Shown piece after piece: positions 41,591 to 49,960 of a DNA stretch of 64,000 nt. Made by a program: the position numbers and the translations under genes. Numbering within the stretch: position 1 is the first letter of the stretch; the number at the start of each line of letters is the position of its first letter. The stretch covers positions 1 through 64,000 of the forward strand of contig JAAHFP010000005.1 of the NCBI GenBank assembly GCA_010672925.1, in the 5' to 3' direction. Origin of the DNA: Symploca sp. SIO1C2 (lineage in GTDB: Bacteria > Cyanobacteriota > Cyanobacteriia > Cyanobacteriales > Coleofasciculaceae). The notes beneath the pieces are model-generated. The model was not told where the DNA came from and did not search any database. It was given only the letters and a program-made list of their open reading frames with translations.

Positions 41591-42628
41591 ATGCAATATA
41601 AACAACTTGGCGATAGTGATCTATTAGTATCTGAAATCTGCTTGGGTACAATGACTTATGGCCAGCAGAATACCTCAGAGGAAGCGAGTAATCAACTCGA
41701 TTATGCTGTTGCCCAAGGAGTCAACTTTATTGATGCGGCAGAAATGTATCCAGTGCCTTCACGGGCAGAAACTCAAGGAAAAACTGAGGAGTACATTGGT
41801 AAGTGGTTGGCAAAACAGCAGCGAGAGCAATTGATTATTGCTAGTAAAATAGCAGGACCTAATCCTAAAATATCTTGGATTAGAAGCGAAAACCGCAAAA
41901 TCGACCGAGTTAATATCGAGCAAGCTGTTGAAGATAGCCTTAAGCGCTTGCAAACAGACTATATTGATCTATACCAAATCCACTGGCCTGACCGCTATGT
42001 TCCCTTATTTGGTGCTCCCGACTATGATCCTTCCCAAGAGCGGGATACTGTACCAATTGTAGAGCAGTTGGAAGTATTTGCTGACCTGATCACAGCCGGG
42101 AAAATTCGCTACTTGGGTTTGAGTAATGAGACACCTTGGGGTGTCTGTGAATTTTCCCATCTGGCAAAGCAATTAGAATTACCCAAAGTAGTCTCAATTC
42201 AGAATGCTTTTAACTTAACCAACCGGGTATTTCATACTCATATAGCGGAAGCTTGCCGCTTCCATCATCTAGGATTGCTAGCTTATAGTCCTCTCGCATT
42301 CGGTATGTTAACTGGCAAATATATCAATGGTATACCAGAAAATTCTCGACTGGCTTTATTTCAGGGATTTGGTAGACGTTATGAGAAAAGCAATTTGGCT
42401 GAAGCAGTCAAGGAATATGTCGCAATCGCTAATAAACATGGTATCAGTCCTGCTCAAATGGGTTTAGCATTTGTGCGATCGCGCTGGTTTGTCACCAGTA
42501 CCATTATTGGTGCTACTACGATGGAGCAACTCCAGGAAAATCTTAGCAGTGTGGAGGTAAGTTTGGATAATGAGATTTTAGCAGAAATTGATGCCGTGCA
42601 CGCCAAATATCCTAATCCCACACCTTAA
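41591..42628 (+). CDS. Aldo/keto reductase, Tas-like
   Basis: An NADP(H)-dependent aldo/keto reductase of about 345 residues. FIDAAEMYPVP holds the catalytic Asp and Tyr, IIASKIAGPN the Lys, and YIDLYQIHWPDRY the His. The pattern MQYKQLGDSDLLVSEICLGT with the extended Tas-type insertion (ETQGKTEEYIGKWL) places it in the Tas subgroup. The C-terminal STIIGATTMEQLQENL binds the cofactor phosphate. I use the ATG at 41591, the family start; a TTG at 41573 is possible. Substrate unknown. Confidence 0.9.
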   Translation: MQYKQLGDSDLLVSEICLGTMTYGQQNTSEEASNQLDYAVAQGVNFIDAAEMYPVPSRAETQGKTEEYIGKWLAKQQREQLIIASKIAGPNPKISWIRSENRKIDRVNIEQAVEDSLKRLQTDYIDLYQIHWPDRYVPLFGAPDYDPSQERDTVPIVEQLEVFADLITAGKIRYLGLSNETPWGVCEFSHLAKQLELPKVVSIQNAFNLTNRVFHTHIAEACRFHHLGLLAYSPLAFGMLTGKYINGIPENSRLALFQGFGRRYEKSNLAEAVKEYVAIANKHGISPAQMGLAFVRSRWFVTSTIIGATTMEQLQENLSSVEVSLDNEILAEIDAVHAKYPNPTP

Positions 42629-42674
42629 GGTAACAGACTGCATCATTATGTTAGCAGAAGCCAGTCTCCTGTTC

Positions 42675-42782
42675 CTAGTTAGGGCTTGCTGGATAAATGG
42701 GTCAGCTTTTGGTAAGCCGTTTCTCTAGTGCTCATTACTTCAAAACCCGAATCAATCGATTTATTCAGCAAGCCCTAACTAG
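42675..42782. mobile_element. MITE-like element, 108 bp, with 24-bp terminal inverted repeats
   Basis: Terminal inverted repeats at 42675-42698 and 42759-42782 match at 23 of 24 positions (TTAGGGCTTGCTGNATAAAT cores). The outer CTAG on both sides could be a 4-bp target duplication or part of the repeat. It encodes nothing. A diverged copy of its right half is built into the CHAT gene at 8303-8348. The parent transposase is not in the window. Confidence 0.82.
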
Positions 42783-42950
42783 CTCAACTGATGCAGTGGA
42801 ATAAATCTTAGCTACAATATTGGTGGTGAAACCTTCGCGTAGCGTCGGTCGAAGGAGCAGTGAAACCCAACTTTGAGTGCATACCAGCTTAGAGCCAGGG
42901 ATTCGCCAGTGTTAAAACATCAATTCTAAATTCTAAATTCTCAATAGCCG

Positions 42951-43886
42951 ATGTCCGTTAAAAACCGCTATCCTAATCAAGACAGGTATATCAACTTACT
43001 CACCGATTTCGGATTCAAACGTTTGTTCGGGACTGAACCGAACAAGGAATTATTGATCGATTTTTTGAATGTGATGTTGCCTGCAAAACATAAGGTGCAA
43101 GATGTCAGCTACAGAAATAACGAGAATCTGGGCAATACTCCTCTAGACCGCAAAGCAATCTTTGACATTTACTGTGAAAGCAAAACCGGAGAAAAATTTA
43201 TCGTAGAGCTTCAAAAGGCCAAGCAAAACTACTTTAAAGACCGGAGCGTTTATTATGCCACCTTTCCCATTCAAGAACAAGCAATCAAAGGAGAGTGGAA
43301 TTATAAATTGTCCTCTGTATATACGATTGGGATCTTGGATTTTATCTTTGAAGACCATGAAGAGGAGTCAGAACTGTTCCATATCGTGGAACTAAAAAAT
43401 CAAAAATGTAAAGTATTCTATGATAAACTGAAATTTATCTATGTGGAACTACCGAAGTTTACCAAAACCGTTGAGGAGCTAGAAAGTCATTTTGAGAAGT
43501 GGCTGTTTTTATTGAAGCATTTATCGGAGTTAGAAGCACCACCGGAAGCTCTGCAAGAGGTAGTTTTTGAGCGGTTATTTGAAATATCGGAAATCGCCAA
43601 CTTTTCTGCTGTTGAGCAAGAGGCTTATGAAAATAGCTTGAAATACTACAGAGATTTACAGAATGTGGTGGCAACCTCAAGAGAGGAGGGTGTCGAAGAA
43701 GGGATAGCAAGGGGCATCGAACAAGGTAGACAAGAAGGTATTCAAGAAGGTCGTGAACAAGGTCGCCAAGAAGGTATCCAAGAAAATACAATAGCGATCG
43801 CACGATCATGTATACAACAAGGTCTAGATATAGAGACGATTATGTCAATCACCCAACTGTCTAGGGAAGATATCGAAGCTTTGTGA
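42951..43886 (+). CDS. Rpn family PD-(D/E)XK nuclease / putative transposase
   Basis: A recombination-promoting nuclease-type protein of 311 residues. The start LLTDFGFKRLFG, then LLIDFLNVMLP, KAIFDIYCESKTGEKFIVEL and QKAKQNYFKDRSVYY is the family core, with the Asp and Glu-x-Gln-like metal site. A charged C-terminal repeat (EGIARGIEQGRQEGIQEGRE) forms a helix, as is typical. Rpn proteins cut DNA and stimulate RecA-independent recombination. A 30-base hairpin follows the stop. The MITE lies about 170 bases upstream. Confidence 0.88.
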   Translation: MSVKNRYPNQDRYINLLTDFGFKRLFGTEPNKELLIDFLNVMLPAKHKVQDVSYRNNENLGNTPLDRKAIFDIYCESKTGEKFIVELQKAKQNYFKDRSVYYATFPIQEQAIKGEWNYKLSSVYTIGILDFIFEDHEEESELFHIVELKNQKCKVFYDKLKFIYVELPKFTKTVEELESHFEKWLFLLKHLSELEAPPEALQEVVFERLFEISEIANFSAVEQEAYENSLKYYRDLQNVVATSREEGVEEGIARGIEQGRQEGIQEGREQGRQEGIQENTIAIARSCIQQGLDIETIMSITQLSREDIEAL

Positions 43887-43889
43887 GTT

Positions 43890-43918
43890 GGTAGCCAAAG
43901 AGATTATTTTTGGCTGCC
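43890..43918 (+). terminator. Hairpin after the Rpn gene
   Basis: GGTAGCCAAA pairs with TTTGGCTGCC (one G-U pair) just after the stop codon. There is no U run, so it may be a weak terminator or an mRNA end stabiliser. Confidence 0.4.
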
Positions 43919-44105
43919 ATCATTAATACTTTTAGTAGCGCGGCACACTTGGTCTACATGCACTGATTCTGAATAGACTCCTCTGTAACTTTTATAGGCT
44001 TCTATATATCTGAGCCTGTAACTCTACTGATTAATTAAGCAATCCCAACTTAATTTATGATGTATAGCAAGATGTGAGTTGCACGGTTTTAATTGGATCA
44101 TGGCT

Positions 44106-45305
44106 CTACGCCATACTGCGCAAAAATTCTGCCATTCGCTCCACCGCCGTTTCTAAAACTGCCGAATCCCTTACCAAGGCAAACCGAACATATCCTTCAC
44201 CAGCTTTGCCAAAACCTGATCCTGGGGCAGCAACAACACCTGTTTGAGCTACTAACTGAGTACAGAATCCCATGGAATTCGAGGCCCAAGGTGCTGGTAA
44301 CTTTGCCCAAACATACATTGTGGCTTGAGGAGTAGGCACTTGCCAGCCAATACGATGTAAAGCCTGAATAAAAGTATCCCGTCGCTGTTGAAAAATAGCT
44401 ACCACTTGCTTAACATTTTCTTGAGAATCAGTTAAAGCTGCGATCGCACCGTTTAAAATTCCTTGGTACTGGTTAAAATCAATCACTGCTTTTACTTGTC
44501 GCAAAGCTTTAATCAAATCTGCATTACCAATGGCATAACCTACCCTAAATCCTCCCATATTGTAGGACTTGGAAAAGCTATAAAATTCTATTGAGAGTTC
44601 TTTACTTGTATCGGCTTGAAAAATGGAGGGAGCAAGGGATTGAGGATTTGCAACTTCTGTCTCTTCTCCAAAAACTAGATCAGCATAGGGAAAATCATTA
44701 ACTAAAACTAAGTTGTGCTGACGACAGAAAGCAACCGCCTTCTGGAAAAACGACAACGGTGCGATCGCTGAGGTAGGATTGTGGGGATAACTTAACACCA
44801 TCAGCCTTGCTTGTGCTAGTACGGAGACAGGGATATCCTCAAATACTGGCAAAAAGCCGTTTTCTGCCAACAAGGGCATCGGATAAATTTGACCCCCAGC
44901 CAGGTGAACACCACCAGCATGGGAAGGATAGCCAGGATCTTGCAACAGGGCAAAGTCCCCTGGATTAAGTACCGCCAGAGGTAAATGAGCAGTGCCTTCT
45001 TGGGAACCAATCAAGAGCAATACTTCTGTTTCAGGATTAACTGAGATACCAAATTTTTGGTTGTACCAACTTGCCGCTGCTTGACGAAAAGCTTGAGTGC
45101 CATGAAACAGCAAGTAACCGTGAGTAGTAGAATCAGACAAAGACTCTCTAATTGCCGACAATACATGCTCTGAAGCAGGCAAGTCAGAAGACCCCAAAGA
45201 TAAGTCAATAATCTCCTTACCAACTGCCTTTGCTTTTGCCTTTGCTTGATCCATATCAGCAAACACATTGGATTGCAGAGGTTGTAGACGCTGAGCAAAT
45301 TGCAT
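44106..45305 (-). CDS. PLP-dependent class I/II aminotransferase
   Basis: A 399-residue aminotransferase. Lys246 in FYSFSKSYNMGGFRVGY is the Schiff-base residue; SYPHNPTSAI and VNDFPYADLVF hold the other PLP contacts. The profile is like LL-diaminopimelate or succinyldiaminopimelate aminotransferases (IDLSLGSSDLPASEHVL, LLLIGSQEGTAHL). The ATG at 45305 is the family start; the 24 codons before it are a translated TTGTTTG heptamer array. It could support lysine biosynthesis, but an alternative substrate is equally possible. Confidence 0.85.
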   Translation of the reverse strand: MQFAQRLQPLQSNVFADMDQAKAKAKAVGKEIIDLSLGSSDLPASEHVLSAIRESLSDSTTHGYLLFHGTQAFRQAAASWYNQKFGISVNPETEVLLLIGSQEGTAHLPLAVLNPGDFALLQDPGYPSHAGGVHLAGGQIYPMPLLAENGFLPVFEDIPVSVLAQARLMVLSYPHNPTSAIAPLSFFQKAVAFCRQHNLVLVNDFPYADLVFGEETEVANPQSLAPSIFQADTSKELSIEFYSFSKSYNMGGFRVGYAIGNADLIKALRQVKAVIDFNQYQGILNGAIAALTDSQENVKQVVAIFQQRRDTFIQALHRIGWQVPTPQATMYVWAKLPAPWASNSMGFCTQLVAQTGVVAAPGSGFGKAGEGYVRFALVRDSAVLETAVERMAEFLRSMA

Positions 45306-45442
45306 ATTTTGTTGTTTGTTGTTTGTTGTTTGTTGTTTGTTAATTGTTAACCAAGTCAGACTCCCATGAGCTTTCACCTCACAACAAAGAATGAAAATCT
45401 CTCTTTCTCGGCGTCCCCGCGTCCCCGTGTCTATTTATCAGA
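45306..45442. repeat. TTGTTTG heptamers and GTCCCCGCGTCCCC repeat
   Basis: A TTGTTTG array at about 45308-45345 and a GCGTCCCCGCGTCCCCGTGT segment (45411-45430). The second repeat family also interrupts the DUF1822 gene at 16381-16432. Confidence 0.75.
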
Positions 45443-45766
45443 TTAGAGGTGAGCTTCCAACATAGCCTGCAATTTTGGTTTTCCAATAGCTCCCTCAAGT
45501 GACTCGATCAGTTCACCATTATTAAATAATCTCAGAGCTGGAACCCCTTCTACCTTGCAAATTGCTCGAGATTCTGGATTAGGGTCTACTTCCATCTTAA
45601 TCACTTTCAGGCGATCGCTGTAGGTATCAGCAATCGATTCCACAGATGGTGATACCAATTTACAAGGACCGCACCAAGGTGCCCAAAAATACACTAGCAC
45701 TAGCTGCTGTGCTTTTAATACTTCGTTTTCAAACTCGGTATCTTCAATAAAAATAATGCTACTCAC
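45443..45766 (-). CDS. Thioredoxin
   Basis: A 107-residue thioredoxin with the WCGPC active site at residues 31-35, a cis-Pro in GVPALRLFNNGE and the usual C-terminal helix. Reduced by thioredoxin reductase, it keeps cytosolic disulfides open. It is one of several types cyanobacteria carry; the subtype is not clear to me. The gene stands alone, 66 bases beyond the repeat block that precedes the aminotransferase gene. Confidence 0.95.
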   Translation of the reverse strand: MSSIIFIEDTEFENEVLKAQQLVLVYFWAPWCGPCKLVSPSVESIADTYSDRLKVIKMEVDPNPESRAICKVEGVPALRLFNNGELIESLEGAIGKPKLQAMLEAHL

Positions 45767-46113
45767 AACAGGGATACTTTTTTGCTCGCCAATACAATGG
45801 ATGGGTTATTCGCTCTCTTACCGCTACAGTCACTTGACATCATAAATTGACTGGTGATACTGGCAAATTATCACCTACAGCAAGCTAGCAGTGACATCAT
45901 AGCACGGAAACGTATTTATTCAGGACAGTGCATAAATTTTGCAGCGCACAATTTCCCCATGATTGATAATCATGGGCTTGGTGCGCATCTTAAATTGACA
46001 CTCCTCGAATTAAAGGTACAAGGATTCTGGCTTCAACGAGTCCTCTGATTAACGCTAACTAGACTACTCAGGTTTACAGATTACAAAGGACATAGCCAGA
46101 CACCAGCGCGTAG
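45767..46113. other. Intergenic region without recognisable features
   Basis: About 350 bases between the thioredoxin start and the vipp1 stop. Short open frames here have no protein-like pattern. I see no RNA gene or repeat; the trx promoter must lie near 45770-45850. Confidence 0.5.
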
Positions 46114-46890
46114 TTACAAGTTGTCAAGTTGCTTGCGCAACTCATCCAATTCATTGTCCACTTCTGAATTAGATTGAGATGGTGAAGATTTTTGTCCTCC
46201 TGAGGCTGGTAAAGCTCCCTGGGTAACGGAACCACCAGTCAACTGCGCTTTCATTGCTGCCAACTCATCATCCACATCACTACCAGCTTCGAGTTGGGCA
46301 AACTGACTTTCTAAGTCATTGCCACCAAGAGCACCGGCTGCCTCAGAACGAGCTTCCATCTCCATGACTTTTTCTTCCATGCGCTCAAAGGCTCCCATCG
46401 CTGAGCTAGTGCCCAATTTGCCAATTGTGCTTTGCAACTGTTCATTGGCTTTAGCAGCACTAACCCGTGCTTTGAGCATATCTTTCTTCGTCTTAGCTTC
46501 AGAAATCTTGCTCTCCAGGGCAATCAGATTACGCTTGAGGGTGTCTACCTGAGTCACTTGCTGATCCAGCTGCGCTTTAATAGTAGTAGCAGTTTCGGTA
46601 TTAGTTTTTTTTCGTTGCAGTGCCTCACGAGCTAAATTTTCATCCCCTTTGCTGAGGGCCAGTTGGGCTCTTTGGTGCCAATTGTTGGCTTCTTGTTGAT
46701 TTTTGTTATATTGCTGTTCAGTGCGTTTTTGAGTAGCAATAGCTCTGGCTACTGCTTGGCGCAGTTGTACCAGATCCTCTTGCATGTCAACAATGGCTTG
46801 CTCCAGAATCTTTTCCGGATCTTCAGCCTTGCTAACCATATCGTTGATGTTAGCTCTAACGACTCTACTGAGGCGATCAAATAATCCCAT
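46114..46890 (-). CDS. vipp1: VIPP1/IM30, PspA family membrane-remodelling protein
   Basis: A PspA/IM30 family protein of 258 residues. MGLFDRLSRVVRANINDMVS is the amphipathic membrane-binding helix; residues 25-190 form the long coiled coil. A C-terminal extension after a Gly/Ser linker (SEVDNELDELRKQLDNL) distinguishes VIPP1 from PspA. In cyanobacteria it forms ESCRT-III-like rings that maintain thylakoid membranes. It is transcribed alone as far as can be seen. Confidence 0.95.
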   Translation of the reverse strand: MGLFDRLSRVVRANINDMVSKAEDPEKILEQAIVDMQEDLVQLRQAVARAIATQKRTEQQYNKNQQEANNWHQRAQLALSKGDENLAREALQRKKTNTETATTIKAQLDQQVTQVDTLKRNLIALESKISEAKTKKDMLKARVSAAKANEQLQSTIGKLGTSSAMGAFERMEEKVMEMEARSEAAGALGGNDLESQFAQLEAGSDVDDELAAMKAQLTGGSVTQGALPASGGQKSSPSQSNSEVDNELDELRKQLDNL

Positions 46891-47104
46891 GACGCTGTCT
46901 ATCCTCTCGGAATTTACAAAGTAGGTGTGAAACTAGTTTCACTCTTGTGAGCCAGCTTCAGACAAGACACTATTCATCCAGTGTAAAAACTTCCTGCCCA
47001 AAAGTGCTAGTTGCTAGTCAACTTAACGAAACTCTCATCCGACGTAATGCAAGCATTATTAGTCATTTGTCCTTGGTAGCAATGACTAATAACCAATGAC
47101 AAAG
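46891..47104. other. Intergenic region with a short ATGACTAAT repeat
   Basis: Leader of vipp1 (46891 onwards) and 3' flank of the SPOR gene. Near 47058-47103 AGTCATTTGTCC and AATGACTAATAACCAATGAC form a loose inverted repeat of the GTCATTGGT family seen at 18163, 36530 and 49905. It may act as a terminator for the SPOR gene. Confidence 0.45.
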
Positions 47105-48466
47105 CTATTCTTGAGTATGGTATACCGATGCAGAAATTCCCTCCTGCTGGAGTTGCTTAGCTAAAGTTTTGGCTTGAGTTTCAGTATCAAAAGCTCCTAA
47201 TTGAATCTGTGAACCTTCTGGGAACTTACGCACATAGGCATCAGGAACCATTGTCTTTGCTAGTTCCAAAGACTGGGAACCAGTATAATTACTCACTACA
47301 TAATAAAAAGGATCCTTCTGTGCTGGAGGCGTTGCTGCCTCTACTGAGTTCACAGAAGAAGACTCTTTTGGCGTTATTGCAGGTGAAGAGCCTGTTTGAG
47401 TATTGGGAATGTTCGTTGTTGCTCGTGGTGTTGCCGCCTGTGGAGCCGTCCCTGGTAGGGGAGGTGGTGGTAAAAGTGCCGAAGGTAAATCCGTACCTCC
47501 AGAAAACTCTTGGTTAGATACTCCTGATGTGGTGTTGGACTCAGGTAAATCTGGTAGCGGGGGAACTTCCGTCTGGTTTTGGGTTGGTGTCTCCGTGGGT
47601 ATGCTTTCTAAGCGAGACAGATTATTTAAATTTAAATCTATAAATTCTTCAGAAGCCAAATCTGGACCATTAATTATGGGTGCATTTTGTTCTAACTCTC
47701 CCTGTGTCGGTGTTGTACCAATAGAGTTTTGAGCTGTGGTAGTTGCTGGGGAACCAAAAAACCGCTCAAGAACCAGAACTTTAAATTGGGATGGATTCAT
47801 CACCAGATAAATCACTGTTGCACCGGAAAGCAATACTAGGAGCATCAAGCCAACACCTAAAGGAGTTAGCAGCTGACGCTTTTGGGGTTGAGTTTTGGTT
47901 TCTTCTTCCCGCAAACTCTCCAGTAATTTCTCGGATGACTCCAGATAATCCTCTGGTTGTCCTTGGGATGGCTCTGAGGTGAGCAAATTAGCTGATTCTT
48001 CTGTTGTTTCCTCAGAAGGAGTTAGTTGTTCTTTCTCTTCTGATGGAGCTATTAGGCTTTCTTCAATAGGGGGCTCAGGTAATTCAGAGGCCACTAATGA
48101 AGAATCATCTAGATCTTCTGTCTGACTGATGAGTTCTGGGCTCATTTCTTGAGGCAGCATAGTTGGTGGCATCTTCAACTCAGATATCGGCAATGAGATC
48201 ACAGGAGCAGAGGATTCCTGTAAAGCTGGCTGCTGAGTTGGAGCTACGGGTTTTTTGATAGAGATTAACTCAATCGGTTGGCGGACTTGATTACTACCCA
48301 GTCCACGAGGGGATTTAACTGGACGTCCCGCACGTTTGCGTCGGTAGCGGGCCAATTCTTCTTCTAGCTGCACGTCAAGGCTTCCCAGAGCAGCCTGCAA
48401 AGCTGGGTTGAGTAATTGGCTGGGTGAGGATTGAGTAGAGGACTCAACCGAGTTGTTTTTGCTCAT
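47105..48466 (-). CDS. SPOR-domain membrane protein
   Basis: A bitopic protein of about 453 residues. The N-terminal cytoplasmic part includes a basic patch (RYRRKRAGRPVKSPRG) and a long Pro/Glu-rich region. One transmembrane helix follows (LTPLGVGLMLLVLLSGATVI, about residues 205-224). A Pro/Thr-rich linker leads to a C-terminal SPOR-like domain (QIQLGAFDTETQAKTLAKQL), which binds denuded septal peptidoglycan. The layout resembles FtsN-like proteins, so a cell-division or cell-wall role is likely. I chose the ATG at 48466; 48541 would add 25 unconserved-looking residues. Confidence 0.83.
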   Translation of the reverse strand: MSKNNSVESSTQSSPSQLLNPALQAALGSLDVQLEEELARYRRKRAGRPVKSPRGLGSNQVRQPIELISIKKPVAPTQQPALQESSAPVISLPISELKMPPTMLPQEMSPELISQTEDLDDSSLVASELPEPPIEESLIAPSEEKEQLTPSEETTEESANLLTSEPSQGQPEDYLESSEKLLESLREEETKTQPQKRQLLTPLGVGLMLLVLLSGATVIYLVMNPSQFKVLVLERFFGSPATTTAQNSIGTTPTQGELEQNAPIINGPDLASEEFIDLNLNNLSRLESIPTETPTQNQTEVPPLPDLPESNTTSGVSNQEFSGGTDLPSALLPPPPLPGTAPQAATPRATTNIPNTQTGSSPAITPKESSSVNSVEAATPPAQKDPFYYVVSNYTGSQSLELAKTMVPDAYVRKFPEGSQIQLGAFDTETQAKTLAKQLQQEGISASVYHTQE

Positions 48467-48611
48467 GAGGAGGGCAATAGGGGTGAGTTTTTGGGTTCTA
48501 ATTTTACAAACAAATGCTCTTGCTGTCATTGACTTATCCACGGGTTGAAACCACGTAGATTATCAAAATAAGTATAGAGTGGTTAGTTCAAACAGGAATT
48601 ATCTAAAACAT

Positions 48612-49160
48612 ATGTTTAAATCTCTTAATCATATCTTAAGCAAACTGGAACAGCAGCCCCAGTGGGAAGAGCTGAGGCAATTTCAACGCATGGTCACATG
48701 TTGGCAACAAGTTGTGGGAGCTAAAGTGGCTAAGCAGACGCGACCATATTCAATATCTAGGGAGATTTTGTATGTTGCCACTTCTAGCTCGGTTTGGGCA
48801 CAAGAGCTGAAATTTAAGCGCCGTTCTATTTTGAAAAAGCTTAATGCCGAGTTAACTCTACAACTGGTTGATATTCGCTTTTCTACTGCTCAGTGGGAGA
48901 AAAACCAAGAAACCGATGAGGTGTTCAAGTCACAATCTCCTTCCCTGCAAGAGCATCCCAGTCATGTTGTGGAAACAGTATCTTTATCAACCGTTGCTCT
49001 TAAAGAGTCTCACCCGGTTTATCAACAATGGGTTGAGCTCATGCAAATGCGATCGCAACAATTGCCTTTGTGTCCCAATTGCCAATGTCCTACACCAAAA
49101 GGAGAACTGCAACGTTGGGGTATTTGTTGTCTGTGTGCTGCCAAAAATTGGCAACATTAA
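48612..49160 (+). CDS. DUF721/DciA-like protein
   Basis: A DUF721 protein of 182 residues. The N-terminal KH-like DciA region is clear (ILSKLEQQPQWEELRQFQ, VTCWQQVVGAKVAKQTRPYS, ILYVATSSSVWAQELKF). The C-terminus has a likely zinc ribbon (LCPNCQCPTP, then WGICCLCAAKNW) that I associate with cyanobacterial members. DciA proteins load the replicative DNA helicase in bacteria lacking DnaC. Start: ATG at 48612; a GTG at 48579 is in frame. Divergent from the SPOR gene. Confidence 0.85.
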   Translation: MFKSLNHILSKLEQQPQWEELRQFQRMVTCWQQVVGAKVAKQTRPYSISREILYVATSSSVWAQELKFKRRSILKKLNAELTLQLVDIRFSTAQWEKNQETDEVFKSQSPSLQEHPSHVVETVSLSTVALKESHPVYQQWVELMQMRSQQLPLCPNCQCPTPKGELQRWGICCLCAAKNWQH

Positions 49161-49458
49161 GCTACAAATTTTACTCCTCGGACTTTACTTACCACCATTT
49201 AGGCTTCTTTTACCTAGACATAATCCAAGCTCTAGGGCTACCTCTGGTCTGTTTTTTTGCTTGATCCCCATACTGTTTAAACCAACTTAAGTCCATTGGA
49301 GCAAGGCATTGTTTAAGCGTAGGTCTTGTTTTTGTTGTAAGTTATACATATGTAACAAAAACATAAAGAAAACCTAAATATCTTAATTTGATCATCTTAT
49401 AAAGCATAAGAATTAAGTTAAGAGGAAGTAAAAATTAATCCCAATAAAAAAAACTCCA
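49161..49458. other. Intergenic region, about 300 bases
   Basis: No gene or repeat recognised. TATACATATGTA (about 49344-49355) is a short palindrome that could be an operator for the small Cys-rich gene downstream, but this is weak. Confidence 0.35.
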
Positions 49459-49767
49459 ATGAAGACCTTGAATTTGCATACTTCTGCCTGCCTAATGTGT
49501 CGCTATTATCAGCCAACGGGAAGGCGTGGAGGTATGTGTAGGCTCCTCAGTGCACCCGTCAGAGGTAGCTGGAAGGCTTGTTCTTTAGGACTGCCACCCT
49601 TTGCACCTTCATGGGAAGGAATTGAAAGGATTTGGCAGAATGACCAGCCAGCGCTCAAAGATACGCTTACTGTAAGTTCTTCCTTTGACTGTTCTGAATC
49701 AGAGCATTCGGTTGCCAAAATGGTCTCAGTTACTGAAAAGTCAGCAGCAGACATTGTAATGGTATAA
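49459..49767 (+). CDS. Small cysteine-motif protein, conserved hypothetical
   Basis: A 102-residue protein whose first half has four cysteines in a C-x2-C-x11-C-x14-C pattern (Cys12, 15, 27 and 42; motifs LMCRYYQPTGRRGGMC and GSWKACSLGLPPFAPSWE). I recall similar short cyanobacterial proteins without known function. The Cys spacing suggests a metal or iron-sulfur site. The second half is low in pattern. It lies between a DciA-like gene and a strong terminator. Confidence 0.75.
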   Translation: MKTLNLHTSACLMCRYYQPTGRRGGMCRLLSAPVRGSWKACSLGLPPFAPSWEGIERIWQNDQPALKDTLTVSSSFDCSESEHSVAKMVSVTEKSAADIVMV

Positions 49768-49840
49768 ATCTCTACAGACATCTAATGTGATCTGGATTAA
49801 CTGCTGTTTTAAACAATTGAATAGATAAAAAGTTAAAATT

Positions 49841-49878
49841 AAAAATCGCACCTTTTACTGATCAAAGGTGCGATTTTT
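49841..49878. terminator. Bidirectional intrinsic terminator
   Basis: Perfect 15-bp stem AAAAATCGCACCTTT (49841-49855) with its complement (49864-49878), an 8-base loop, and A/T runs at both ends. It lies between the converging Cys-motif gene and the channel-like gene and can serve both. Confidence 0.88.
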
Positions 49879-49960
49879 AATACAAATTTAAGTTTCAAAA
49901 GCTAGTCATTGGTCATTAGAACACAAAACAAATGACCGATGACCAATGACCGATGACCAA

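Noticed and set aside
45854-46048. 64-codon open frame between trx and vipp1
   Set aside because: No ribosome-binding site, no domain-like pattern, and no family resemblance.
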